Below, one piece after another: positions 35,192 to 43,437 of a stretch of DNA of 64,000 nt. Origin of the DNA: Candidatus Hydrogenedentota bacterium (GTDB lineage: Bacteria > Hydrogenedentota > Hydrogenedentia > Hydrogenedentales > CAILVY01); the NCBI GenBank assembly GCA_029565395.1, contig JAKQOG010000132.1, positions 20,675 to 84,674 on the forward strand, given 5' to 3'. A program made the position numbers and the translations under genes. How positions within the stretch are numbered: position 1 is the stretch's first letter; each line of letters begins with the position of its first letter. The notes beneath the pieces are model-generated. The model was given only the letters and a program-made list of their open reading frames with translations, had not been told where the DNA came from and searched no databases.

Positions 35192-37483
35192 CTATTCAGG
35201 CCCCGGGCAGAAGCCGTCCTCGCTCCCCTCACAAACATGGTAGCCGCCGGAGTTGAAGAATTGGATAATGCGCAGAAGTTCGGAGAGATTGATTATCCAA
35301 TCTTGCGGGTTATAATCACTGGCGTGGGGAGCGCATGTCATATCCCCCGGTCCGGGGGCATAGCTGTCTTCAGAGCCCGGTTGACAGTGCAATCCGTCGG
35401 AATTATAAAACTGGATCACACGCAATAATTCGGAAAGGTTGATTTGATTGTCGCCATTTTGATCCGCATTGTACTCATATGAGTCGTGCCCTTCCTCTTC
35501 GCCTTCTTCGTAACTTCCTTCCCCTTCCGCGCCTTCTGTTTCCCCTTCTAACGAAGTTCCTTCCCCCTCTTCCGGCGCACCTTCCGGAATCATGCCCTCC
35601 TCTTCTCCTTCGAGTTGTCCTTCAAGCATTCCTTCGATGAGACCTTCGTTTTCCCCCTCGTTCTGTCCCTCTTCCGCACCTTCAAATTGTCCTTCTCCGC
35701 CCCCTTCGCCTTCCCCCTCTATTCCGCCTTCCTCTGTGGCTCCTTCGGATGGCTCACCTTCTTCTTCGCCTTCGGATTCTCCATCGGTATCAATGATTCC
35801 GGTACTCAGGCAAAAGCTTAGATCATCGAATATTGAAGTAAAATCACCGAAGCGGTTGGCTTGCAGGGCCTGTGTATCGCCTGTATCGGAATTTAACCAG
35901 GTGAAAGAACACTCAGTATCATTCACGGCTTGAATGGCAATCCATCCGCTGGACAACGTGAATGGCGATTCAATCACGGCATAATACCGGCATAGGGGGA
36001 ATCCTTCGTAAAAGAATCCGGTGTTCGTTTTCTCCGCAGCAACGGTTTCCTGATATACATTGGTTCCCGGCCAACCGGCATCGTCCTCGCGAAACAGCAG
36101 AAGGAACGATTCGGGATCACGGGTACAGGGCCCCGGGGCACTGGTTCCCGCCACATTCAAGCCCCACCATGTGACTGCCCCGATGGCGCCATCCGCGTTG
36201 TCAAAATTATCAAACACACGAAATGCGGGTGTCGCACTGCTGAGATAGGACCACCAACCGGCGGTTGCGCCCGGAGGTTGCGTGTATAAACTGTCCTCCG
36301 GGCATTCCAATAATTCATCTTCTCCGCCGTTCCCTGCAAATGCATTAAAACATACATCATCCACGTAATACTTCACGGTGCTTCCCGATGGACCGGTTTC
36401 TTGTATGATGATCTTCAGTACTGCTTCAAACCGCAGCTCATGTGGTTGTCCGTCAGCGTAGGGGGAGACATCGAAAGAAGTGTCATGATAATCCGCAAAT
36501 TCGGTCTGTCCTGCTCCAAATGCTTTAACGATATGGCCGTCCATGTATACACGCAACACGCCTTCCAGCGACGGGATGATTTCTTCGATCTTTAGCGCAA
36601 AATTCAGGGTGGCCATGCCTGTATCGGGCAATATCACATTTTCGACAATTTCTTTGGTTTCAAGACTCCCACTGGGACTGCTATCGTAGGGAATGTCATA
36701 TCCGAATACCGCCGCCCATTCATCGGTATAGGCATCGGCGGTTTGCTCGATAACGGGGTCTCCGCCATAAGAGGCCCATTCCATCCATCCCAGGTGCCCC
36801 AATTCGAAAGTTCCGTTTCCTGCCACACATCCGTCCCATTGACCATCCCCATCAGTGTCTGTCACACTCGGATTCAGCCCCATAGCGTGTTCCCAGCTAT
36901 CCCATAGCGAGTCATCGTCTGAGTCCTGGTCCCCGGGCTGGGTCCCGGTGTCATAAGGCGAAACATAGATGCCCGTGCCCGTCTCAAACGCGTCCGCAAT
37001 CTCATCGTTGTCAGTATCGGCCAGGCGAAATCCATATGCGGCGCCCATAGTGATCCAGCCAATGTTTTCCCCCCATGCATAGCCGCTGAAAACTCCCGCA
37101 GGGGTTAAAATAACCTCTCCGCCCTGCACAGTTCCAAATTTAATCCAGCCGATGTTTTCTCCCCAGGCATAGCCGGTTAAATGCCCCTCTCCATCAAGAT
37201 TTACCCCGAAGTCCGTGTTACTGGTATTCGAATAAAAATCGCCGCTATCCGGCGTGCCATCGCCGAAATTAATCCATCCCACATTCTCGCCCCAGCCATA
37301 GCCGGAGAGCAGATGCGGCGTGGCGGTAATGCCGCCTTTGGCCGGGCGCGCATTACTCCACCCTACATTCTCGCCCCAGGCATAGCGCAGGGAAGGATCA
37401 ACATTCGAGGATGCCATGCTCCCCTCCGCCGCCCAAATCAGCAGGGCGGCTAAAAGGGTCTTTGCTGCCTGCTTGCGATTCAT
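35192..37483 (-). CDS. Surface protein: GYAWGEN repeats, TSP3-like calcium region, Glu-Gly linker, dockerin-like C-terminus
   Basis: A 763-residue exported protein starting at ATG 37483 (GAGAG upstream), 29 bases after the Hcp-like gene; an earlier in-frame start would overlap that gene. After the signal peptide (to about residue 25) come four repeats of Y-A/G-W-G-E-N-V/I-G-W. A thrombospondin-type-3-like calcium region follows (D-T-D-N-D-E-I-A-D, D-Q-D-S-D-D-D-S, D-T-D-G-D-G-Q). Then there are two beta-rich regions resembling carbohydrate-binding or jelly-roll folds, about 100 residues of Glu-Gly linker, and the dockerin-like module (D-Q-N-G-D-N-Q-I-N-L-S-E-L-L). No catalytic motif is visible. 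Its operon partner is the exported Hcp-like protein. Confidence 0.85.
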   Translation of the reverse strand: MNRKQAAKTLLAALLIWAAEGSMASSNVDPSLRYAWGENVGWSNARPAKGGITATPHLLSGYGWGENVGWINFGDGTPDSGDFYSNTSNTDFGVNLDGEGHLTGYAWGENIGWIKFGTVQGGEVILTPAGVFSGYAWGENIGWITMGAAYGFRLADTDNDEIADAFETGTGIYVSPYDTGTQPGDQDSDDDSLWDSWEHAMGLNPSVTDTDGDGQWDGCVAGNGTFELGHLGWMEWASYGGDPVIEQTADAYTDEWAAVFGYDIPYDSSPSGSLETKEIVENVILPDTGMATLNFALKIEEIIPSLEGVLRVYMDGHIVKAFGAGQTEFADYHDTSFDVSPYADGQPHELRFEAVLKIIIQETGPSGSTVKYYVDDVCFNAFAGNGGEDELLECPEDSLYTQPPGATAGWWSYLSSATPAFRVFDNFDNADGAIGAVTWWGLNVAGTSAPGPCTRDPESFLLLFREDDAGWPGTNVYQETVAAEKTNTGFFYEGFPLCRYYAVIESPFTLSSGWIAIQAVNDTECSFTWLNSDTGDTQALQANRFGDFTSIFDDLSFCLSTGIIDTDGESEGEEEGEPSEGATEEGGIEGEGEGGGEGQFEGAEEGQNEGENEGLIEGMLEGQLEGEEEGMIPEGAPEEGEGTSLEGETEGAEGEGSYEEGEEEGHDSYEYNADQNGDNQINLSELLRVIQFYNSDGLHCQPGSEDSYAPGPGDMTCAPHASDYNPQDWIINLSELLRIIQFFNSGGYHVCEGSEDGFCPGPE
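35195..35477 (-). repeat. Dockerin-like duplicated module, copy 2
   Basis: Encodes the last ~94 residues of the GYAWGEN protein. The first half has a canonical 12-position EF-hand loop D-Q-N-G-D-N-Q-I-N-L-S-E; the second half starts D-Y-N-P-Q-D-W with one extra residue. Cys positions match copy 1. Confidence 0.7.
35495..35790 (-). repeat. Glu-Gly-rich linker of the GYAWGEN protein
   Basis: About 100 codons dominated by Glu and Gly with interspersed single residues, in frame between the beta-rich region and the dockerin-like module. Confidence 0.75.
37045..37385 (-). repeat. Four GYAWGEN-GW repeats
   Basis: Four in-frame copies of Y-A/G-W-G-E-N-V/I-G-W spaced 25-40 residues apart at the N-terminus of the mature protein. 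Confidence 0.7.
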
Positions 37484-37512
37484 GAGACAAACTCTCTCCC
37501 CAAGTTCACGCT

Positions 37513-38214
37513 TCAACGGGCTTGGGATTCTACTGCCGGGCCTGTTGTCTTTTCCTCGTGTGTGCCTGGCCAATTCGCCTCAAATTCAATCCCGTCCGTT
37601 TCATATCGCCAGATAATATGCTCGTAAATAAAAGCAATTTCTTCTATATGCGGAACGGAAGACTTGACGGACACAATCTTTACATTATCCAATGTAATGG
37701 TGTAGTAATTTTCCTCATGGGGCTCATGGCCGATGTCGTTTGTGCGATAGAATCGCACCGTTACATGGGGAATCACATACCCCGTAATCAACCGCTGAAC
37801 CAACAAGGGACTGGCTTTGTCCAGGTACTTGAGGACTGTCACCGGTTCATGCTGAGTCTCACCTGTAGGCAATCCGGAAGCGGCATCCCTTGGCGTGACC
37901 AAATTATGCGAAAAAAGCAGCAGCGGAATCGTGCCTTCCCGGTTTTGAACCGTGCAATTACCTTCGATTTCTTCCACCAGCATGTGAATGGACGAACTGC
38001 CCATCGTATCTCCCACACTTGGCAGAATTGCCTCAGTTGTTGTGCCAAGCGTTTGAAGCTTGGTGTAGATGTCCTCCAACGTGTGCATCGTCGGGGCTGG
38101 CGCCGCGGAAGGCTCTAAGACCCCTGAAAATGCCACCTGGGTTGTTATTGCCAGAGCCGCTGTAATTGCGGCAAAAATACCCAATCCAATCAGAGTCATT
38201 CGTAACCAAGTCAT
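37513..38214 (-). CDS. Exported Hcp-like protein (type VI tube fold)
   Basis: A 233-residue protein. Residues 7-31 form a signal peptide or membrane anchor (L-I-G-L-G-I-F-A-A-I-T-A-A-L-A-I). Residues about 75-215 match the Hcp tube protein of type VI secretion: G-N-C-T-V-Q-N-R-E-G, F-S-H-N-L, T-G-E-T-Q-H-E-P-V-T-V-L-K, K-A-S-P-L-L, Y-Y-T-I-T-L-D-N-V-K-I-V, then I-E-E-I-A-F-I-Y-E-H-I-I-W-R-Y. Classical Hcp has no signal peptide and leaves through the type VI machine. No other T6SS gene is in the window. AGGAG precedes the ATG by 7 bases. It starts an operon with the GYAWGEN/dockerin-like gene 29 bases downstream. Confidence 0.78.
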   Translation of the reverse strand: MTWLRMTLIGLGIFAAITAALAITTQVAFSGVLEPSAAPAPTMHTLEDIYTKLQTLGTTTEAILPSVGDTMGSSSIHMLVEEIEGNCTVQNREGTIPLLLFSHNLVTPRDAASGLPTGETQHEPVTVLKYLDKASPLLVQRLITGYVIPHVTVRFYRTNDIGHEPHEENYYTITLDNVKIVSVKSSVPHIEEIAFIYEHIIWRYETDGIEFEANWPGTHEEKTTGPAVESQAR

Positions 38215-38364
38215 GACACGTCTCCTATTCCCTGCATCGTGGCGTTATTCAACATCTGCACGTGAACATCTCGCATGCAACTCTCCTAGATGCTTCCTTA
38301 GGAAAACCACCCAACCATACCGCCCATACACTTTAGTTTTATTATGAACTTTTTCATTATTCTT

Positions 38365-38393
38365 AGGATAGCATTATATGCTCCGGCTGTCAA
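38365..38393 (-). promoter_or_regulatory. Promoter of the Hcp-like/surface-protein operon
   Basis: On the minus strand: TTGACA (38388-38393), 17-base spacer, TATCCT (38365-38370) preceded by TGC, an extended -10. This gives a leader of about 145 bases. Confidence 0.6.
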
Positions 38394-38473
38394 TGGCTTT
38401 TTGTGTTTTTTGTCTGATTTGCGGTACTTTTCCTGTAAATAACAAACCGCATCGCAATGGGTAAGAAAACCTC

Positions 38474-38809
38474 ATGGAGTACATCAAGATAGCAAAAATT
38501 AGCGATTTCTCAGAGTGCCGTATGAAATCGTTTCGGATACTTGCGCGGCATGTAGGAATATTCAAGGCAGAGGATGGTTCGTTCTATGCGATGGAGTCGG
38601 GATGCCAACATCAACAGGCGGATCTTACCCTGGGCCATATTAAAGGGGATGTGGTGACCTGCTACCGGCATGGATGGCGGTACAATCTTCGCACGGGGGA
38701 ATGCCTGGAGGGGGATGCAAAACCTCTGCGCCGGTATGGTCTGAGGGTTGAGGGGGAATTCCTCTATATCACACGCGGGCCTTTATCGGAAGAGCAGGAA
38801 TACGAGTAG
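38474..38809 (+). CDS. Rieske [2Fe-2S] ferredoxin-like protein
   Basis: A 111-residue soluble protein. Cluster ligands are in C-Q-H (near residue 42) and C-Y-R-H (near 62), the Rieske C-x-H...C-x-x-H pattern. The size matches small Rieske ferredoxins such as NirD or the ferredoxins of ring-hydroxylating systems. It is an electron carrier; no partner oxygenase or reductase is adjacent. No clear ribosome-binding site precedes ATG 38474. Its last 27 bases overlap, convergently, the end of the CPBP-like gene. Confidence 0.88.
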   Translation: MEYIKIAKISDFSECRMKSFRILARHVGIFKAEDGSFYAMESGCQHQQADLTLGHIKGDVVTCYRHGWRYNLRTGECLEGDAKPLRRYGLRVEGEFLYITRGPLSEEQEYE

Positions 38810-39592
38810 CTCGATTTCGATAATAAGGTGTACGATAAACGGCAGCATTACATTCCGGCGGCGGAGAGTCCATTGCGTGAGGATGATGGAGATCGCTGCC
38901 ATGCCTAACGCTTCCAGCAACGGCTTTTGCAGGTGATACACGCCTTCAAACACGGGCACGAGTATCCAGCCAAACTGTGGCCATTGCACGGATACCTTCC
39001 GCAGCAGTACGTACCGGTGCATGAATTCCCAGCCTGGGAGCCAGGAAATAATCCATACGATTTGCAGAATCAGCGTTCCCCATTTTTTCCCGGAGGAGAG
39101 ATGTGCCAGACCGCCATAGGTGGCGCTGAGGGAAGGCACAAGTGGAATCAGGATCATTGCGGCCATGCCCAGCGCGGCAAGCCCCAGCAGCAAATAGAGG
39201 TCCACTTTCTTCCAACGGCGAAACCCCAGCGCGCCCCAATCCATCCACCATAGCGAAAATAGAAAGGGAACCAGAAACCACATCACGAATTTAAACACAT
39301 CGAACTGGCGCAATAGAATCAGCTTCATCCAGGATACCAATGCCGAGGGCACGCCGTGATCCGTGGCGAAGTTGTAAACACTGGCCGGATGCCAGGAGAA
39401 CATGCTCCAGTGAATGGGCTTGTTCACGCCCATCACGGCGAGCGTGTCGAGGGCCAGCACTGCAGCTACATATGCGATCACGATTCCCGTGAGCAGCCAT
39501 AGAGGCAGGCGCGATGATCGTTCGGGGCTTTCCATGGGTGTATCGCTCAATGCGGATTTCTTTTCGGACGTATTTTTGTTCGCGGGGCTCAT
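38783..39592 (-). CDS. CPBP-like intramembrane protease family protein, variant motif
   Basis: A 269-residue membrane protein with about seven hydrophobic segments. The CPBP (Abi/Rce1) motifs are recognisable but altered: G-W-E-F-M-H-R-Y near residue 190, where the usual first Glu of E-E-x-x-x-R is Trp; F-E-G-V-Y-H-L-Q-K near 220; and H-L-I-I-E near 258. The second Glu, Arg and both His remain, so activity is possible but not certain. Some CPBP proteins are glutamic endopeptidases and others are immunity proteins. It overlaps the Rieske gene by 27 bases at the 3-prime ends and its ATG overlaps the nth stop by 4 bases, suggesting an operon with nth. Confidence 0.65.
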   Translation of the reverse strand: MSPANKNTSEKKSALSDTPMESPERSSRLPLWLLTGIVIAYVAAVLALDTLAVMGVNKPIHWSMFSWHPASVYNFATDHGVPSALVSWMKLILLRQFDVFKFVMWFLVPFLFSLWWMDWGALGFRRWKKVDLYLLLGLAALGMAAMILIPLVPSLSATYGGLAHLSSGKKWGTLILQIVWIISWLPGWEFMHRYVLLRKVSVQWPQFGWILVPVFEGVYHLQKPLLEALGMAAISIILTQWTLRRRNVMLPFIVHLIIEIELLVFLLFR

Positions 39593-40266
39593 GTAGCAAC
39601 TTTTCTCCCTTCAGAGGTATCGGGAAATGGACAGATATCGGCGATGACGCATTGGGAACAGCGTGGTGTACGTGAACTGCATACGGCCCGGCCATGGAAC
39701 ACCATCAGGTGTGAAAAGAGCGACCAGCGGTCCGGCGGCCAGACTTTCATGAGATCCTGCTCCACTTTTTTCGGCTCTTCGTTTGTGGTGAAACCCATCC
39801 GGCGCGCGAGACGCCCGCAGTGGGTGTCCACCACCACGCCCTGCGTGTCGAAACAATCGCCCAGGACCACATTGGCAGTTTTCCGGCCCACACCGGGCAG
39901 TTGCAGCAGTTCTTTGATTGTGCCGGGCACTTTGCCGCCATGTTTTTCGATCACCCGGCGGCAAAGGCCCACGATATTTCGTGCTTTCATCCGGTAAAAC
40001 CCGCAGGAGTGAATATCCCGCTCCAATTCTACAATTGGAACCTTTAAATAGTCTTCGGGCTTTTTGTATTTCTTAAAGAGCGTCTTGGTGACGATATTCA
40101 CCCGTGCATCGGTGCATTGTGCGGCCAGGATGGTGGCAATGATCAATTCAAACGGATTTCGGCGGTCCAGTGTACAGCGCACATCAGGATATAATTTAAA
40201 CAACCGCGCATAGATCTCTTCTGCACGCTGTTTCTGTGCTTCCACCGTCTTTTTAATCTTCGCCAT
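39589..40266 (-). CDS. nth: Endonuclease III
   Basis: A 225-residue DNA glycosylase/AP lyase that removes oxidised pyrimidines. The helix-hairpin-helix with catalytic Lys is L-P-G-V-G-R-K-T-A-N-V near 125, the catalytic Asp is in V-V-V-D-T-H near 147, and the [4Fe-4S] cluster is C-x6-C-x2-C-x5-C at the C-terminus (C-S-S-R-T-P-R-C-S-Q-C). The length is normal. ATG 40266 has GAGGG upstream; a TTG at 40293 would overlap the upstream gene. It follows the Gfo/Idh gene by 19 bases and overlaps the CPBP-like gene by 4. Confidence 0.95.
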   Translation of the reverse strand: MAKIKKTVEAQKQRAEEIYARLFKLYPDVRCTLDRRNPFELIIATILAAQCTDARVNIVTKTLFKKYKKPEDYLKVPIVELERDIHSCGFYRMKARNIVGLCRRVIEKHGGKVPGTIKELLQLPGVGRKTANVVLGDCFDTQGVVVDTHCGRLARRMGFTTNEEPKKVEQDLMKVWPPDRWSLFSHLMVFHGRAVCSSRTPRCSQCVIADICPFPDTSEGRKVAT

Positions 40267-40285
40267 ACTCTTGCTACCCTCATCC

Positions 40286-41575
40286 TCATACAAACGGCGT
40301 CTGGCCGGGTACGGGCAACGGATTCATGGGATTGTCGCCCCATTCCATAACCTTCGGGGTAAGATCCAACTGTGAATTCAGCATCTGATCCCATGTGAGG
40401 GTTTTGCCGGTATACGCGGAAGTGCGGCCCAGAATCGCCAACAACGTGCTCGTGCACATGTATTCATTCACAACGGACTCACCCTTGCGAATCGCGGCGA
40501 AAAAGGCATTGTGCTCGTTCTGGTACATGTTATCTTCACCGGCGCCTTCATAGCGCCATTCTTTGCCATCGTTCGTGCGAATGTAATGTTCTTGGATATT
40601 CGCCTTACCGTTTGTGCCGAAAATCCAATCGGACACATCGGTGCTGGTGCTTTCCCACTGACGGCAGGAACTGAAGCAACGCACGTCATTCGCCCATTCA
40701 AACACACAATTGAAGTGATCGTAGATATTGCCGTATTTCGGATCGGTGCGCTGGGCGCGCCCGCCACTGGCCGTGCATTTCGCCGGAGGTACATCCTTCA
40801 TCACCCACATGATTTTATCAAGGCTGTGGATGTGCTGCTCATTGATGTGGTCGCCGGAGATCCAGTCGAAATAGAGCCAGTTCCGAATTTGATACTCCAT
40901 TTCACTCCATTTCGGATCATGGCCCTTATGCCAGAGCCCGCCGGTGTTGTAGGTGGTCTGCATGGCCACGATATCGCCAATTGCGCCGTCCTGGATGCGT
41001 TTGATGGTTTCCCGCTTGGCAAACTGATAACGGTAGCATAATCCAGAGACCAGCACGAGATTCTTTTCCCGTGCGATGCGGCACGATTCCATCATGGAGC
41101 GTACGCCGGGCGCATCCACCGCCACCGGTTTCTCGATGAACATGTGTTTCCCCGCATCCACGGCCGCACGCACGTGCAGCGGCCTGGGGCCAGGGGGTGT
41201 GCCATGCACAATGACATCGCAGGACTCGATGACGTTTTTATAGCCGTCAAATCCCGCAAACTTATGCGTATCATCCACAACAACACGTGCGGCAATCTTG
41301 TCGTCGCCCCTGAGACGCCCCAACGCGCCATCGATTTGATCCGCAAACGTATCGGCCATGGCCACGAGTTGTACATTGGGGTCTGCCAGCAGCGCTTCCC
41401 GCGCGGCGCCGGTGCCGCGTCCACCACAACCGATTAATCCCACACGCAGAACTTTGGATGCGTCCTGGGCTTGGGCTGAATGTAAAATGCTGAAGGCCGC
41501 TACGGACGCCGCGCCCGCCGCCGCATTCCGCATAAATTCGCGCCGCGTGGATGTTCCTGGCGATTCACTTTTCAT
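40286..41575 (-). CDS. Tat-exported Gfo/Idh/MocA oxidoreductase
   Basis: A 429-residue protein with a twin-arginine signal near the N-terminus (T-R-R-E-F-M-R-N-A-A-A-G-A) followed by a hydrophobic segment ending S-A-Q-A. The Rossmann motif is V-G-L-I-G-C-G-G-R-G-T-G near 50, and F-I-E-K-P-V-A-V-D lies near 140. ATG 41575 has GGAG 8 bases upstream; the ATG two codons earlier is too close to it. Members are NAD(P)-dependent sugar oxidoreductases; exported ones are common in polysaccharide degraders, and export of a folded, cofactor-bound enzyme would explain the Tat signal. It lies downstream of the symporter with a REPIN-like element between. Confidence 0.88.
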   Translation of the reverse strand: MKSESPGTSTRREFMRNAAAGAASVAAFSILHSAQAQDASKVLRVGLIGCGGRGTGAAREALLADPNVQLVAMADTFADQIDGALGRLRGDDKIAARVVVDDTHKFAGFDGYKNVIESCDVIVHGTPPGPRPLHVRAAVDAGKHMFIEKPVAVDAPGVRSMMESCRIAREKNLVLVSGLCYRYQFAKRETIKRIQDGAIGDIVAMQTTYNTGGLWHKGHDPKWSEMEYQIRNWLYFDWISGDHINEQHIHSLDKIMWVMKDVPPAKCTASGGRAQRTDPKYGNIYDHFNCVFEWANDVRCFSSCRQWESTSTDVSDWIFGTNGKANIQEHYIRTNDGKEWRYEGAGEDNMYQNEHNAFFAAIRKGESVVNEYMCTSTLLAILGRTSAYTGKTLTWDQMLNSQLDLTPKVMEWGDNPMNPLPVPGQTPFV

Positions 41576-41631
41576 TGTCATTTCTCCTTACTAAAACCCA
41601 ATGATTCAGGTTTTTTTGCATGTTGCCACTT

Positions 41632-41705
41632 AGTAGGTCCCATCTCCAGGTGGGATCCATTTTAGTTAACATTTTAAAAAGTCCTACCTGGAGATAGGAC
41701 CTACT
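41632..41705. repeat. REPIN-like paired palindrome
   Basis: Two 24-base arms in inverted orientation (41632-41655 and 41682-41705) with a 26-base spacer. Each arm, read outside-in, starts A-GTAG and contains its own hairpin: GTCCCA-TCTCCAGG-TGGGA in the left arm and GTCCTA-TCTCCAGG-TAGGAC in the right (minus strand). The two arms differ at two positions, and both differences preserve pairing inside the arm. This matches the REP design (GTAG foot plus palindrome) arranged as a REPIN. No transposase is nearby. Confidence 0.65.
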
Positions 41706-41801
41706 ATTCGCTCATTTCCGGGTTACAGGCGCGAGTGCCAGTTAACATCCATTCAAATAGAGGCCTGCTGGAAGATCAAGATGATACCAATGCCAGACTC
41801 G

Positions 41802-43391
41802 TTATTCCAGGGGCGTGGCTTCTTGCGTGTATACCGTGAGATTGGTGAGATCGCGGGGGCGCTGCGGCAGCAGTGATGCGAAAAGATAGCCGGTAATAAA
41901 CATCACAATATTGCCAACCACGCCGGTGTAGTAGGCATCAAAATGGCTTTGAATAAGTTTAGAGAGATTTCCCGGCAGGAGGCCCAGGCTGTAGAAGGAA
42001 ATCACCGTGGAAAATGCCACGGTCAAAAGAATGCCCGCAACAACAGCGCGGCCATCCCCGCGTTTTGTGAAAAAACCGAGCATGTACAGCCCCAGCAGGC
42101 CACCCGCGATAATCGCGCCGAATTCCGTACAGAAATGCTGAAGGGTTTTGGTTTCGGAGGATGCAAGAAGATATGCGCCGCCAATCATAATGATCGAGCT
42201 GACAAAGGTGACCCATTTTGCCGCGCGTACATAATGCCGGTCATTCGCATTTTTTACGATATGCCTGTGGTAGATGTCGGTGATGGCCACGGCGCTGATG
42301 GAATTCATAGCGGAGGACATGGAGGACATGGCGGCGGCCAATACCGCCGCGATAACGACGCCCGCACATCCCACAGGAAGCTGCGTAGTCATGAAATGCG
42401 GTAGAATGCCTTCGGCCTTTTGTGCTCCGCTAAGCATGGCGGCGGCGGCGGGATCGGGAAAGACTTTGTAGAAAACATAGAGGCTGGTGCCCAGAAACAT
42501 GAAATAGGCCCAGGTCGGCACGCAGCACCAGCAGCAAATCCACATGGCGCGGCGGGCGTCTTTCGCGGTGCGCGCCGTGCAATATTTCTGCACAACCTCC
42601 TGGTTGCAACTATATTCCGTGAGCCAGTTGAACAGCCCGATCAACAGCATCATGAAAATTGTTTTCTCGGATAGGGAAGGATGCCAGGGCGCGGGATGAA
42701 GCAGTCCATCCGCCAGATCGAGATCGCCAAACATGAATTTTCCGTCCGCCATCCCGACTGAAATGATCTGCCCCAATCCCCCCGGCAATTTGATCAAAAT
42801 CACGGCAAGGATTAGTAGACCGCCCCCCGCCAGGATTACGGATTGGATGAAATCCGTCCAGATCACCGCCTCGATGCCACCCCAAATCGTGTAAAACGCC
42901 GTCACCACGCCTCCGAGCAAAATGCACACCGGCACACTCCACCCCGTAAGCTCATGCATCAGCATTGCCACCAGAAACTGAATGACACTGAGACGGATGC
43001 ATTGTGCAATAACAAATACCGTCGCGGCATACAGCCGGGTCTTGGGGCCATAGCGTCCTTCGAGATATTGAAACGCAGAAGTAATTTTTCCCCGGCGGAA
43101 GAACGGCACAAAAAACTTGGAGGCAATCAAAACGCCGATCGGCAGCATCAGGCAAATCAACAGGCGGAGATAGGCGGTTTTGTAGGCATCCGCCGGATAG
43201 GCCACGAAGGTAATCGAACTGATCGCCGCGCCATACATGGAAATCCCAATGAGCCATCCGGGATAGGCGCGGTTCCCCACAAAATAGCCTTCCGTGGTAT
43301 TGGCGCGCCGGGCAAAATACAGGCCAATGATCGTCACGGACACAAAGTATACCGCCAGCACTGATATATCGACGGATCGCATATGTCCCAT
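41802..43391 (-). CDS. Sodium:solute symporter (SSS family)
   Basis: A 529-residue transporter with about 13 membrane segments. The N-terminal Y-F-V-G-N-R-A-Y-P-G-W and the middle A-A-M-S-S-M-S-S-A-M-N are typical of the SSS family. Family members import sugars, amino acids, sialic acid and others with sodium; the substrate here is unknown. AAGGA precedes ATG 43391 by 7 bases. It starts 46 bases after the end of the ABC permease gene on the same strand, so it may be part of the same transcript as the sugar importer. Confidence 0.9.
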   Translation of the reverse strand: MGHMRSVDISVLAVYFVSVTIIGLYFARRANTTEGYFVGNRAYPGWLIGISMYGAAISSITFVAYPADAYKTAYLRLLICLMLPIGVLIASKFFVPFFRRGKITSAFQYLEGRYGPKTRLYAATVFVIAQCIRLSVIQFLVAMLMHELTGWSVPVCILLGGVVTAFYTIWGGIEAVIWTDFIQSVILAGGGLLILAVILIKLPGGLGQIISVGMADGKFMFGDLDLADGLLHPAPWHPSLSEKTIFMMLLIGLFNWLTEYSCNQEVVQKYCTARTAKDARRAMWICCWCCVPTWAYFMFLGTSLYVFYKVFPDPAAAAMLSGAQKAEGILPHFMTTQLPVGCAGVVIAAVLAAAMSSMSSAMNSISAVAITDIYHRHIVKNANDRHYVRAAKWVTFVSSIIMIGGAYLLASSETKTLQHFCTEFGAIIAGGLLGLYMLGFFTKRGDGRAVVAGILLTVAFSTVISFYSLGLLPGNLSKLIQSHFDAYYTGVVGNIVMFITGYLFASLLPQRPRDLTNLTVYTQEATPLE

Positions 43392-43437
43392 TGCTACATC
43401 CTTATCCTTGAAGTTGAATTATTGTCTTCATCAGCGG

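Noticed and set aside
37513..38214. A type VI secretion locus
   Set aside because: Only an Hcp-like protein with a signal peptide is present; no sheath, baseplate, spike or membrane-complex gene is seen in the window.
38371..38393. TATAAT at 38373-38378 on the minus strand as the -10 box of the Hcp operon
   Set aside because: It is only 9 bases from the TTGACA box, too close for sigma-70; TATCCT at 17 bases with an extended -10 fits better.
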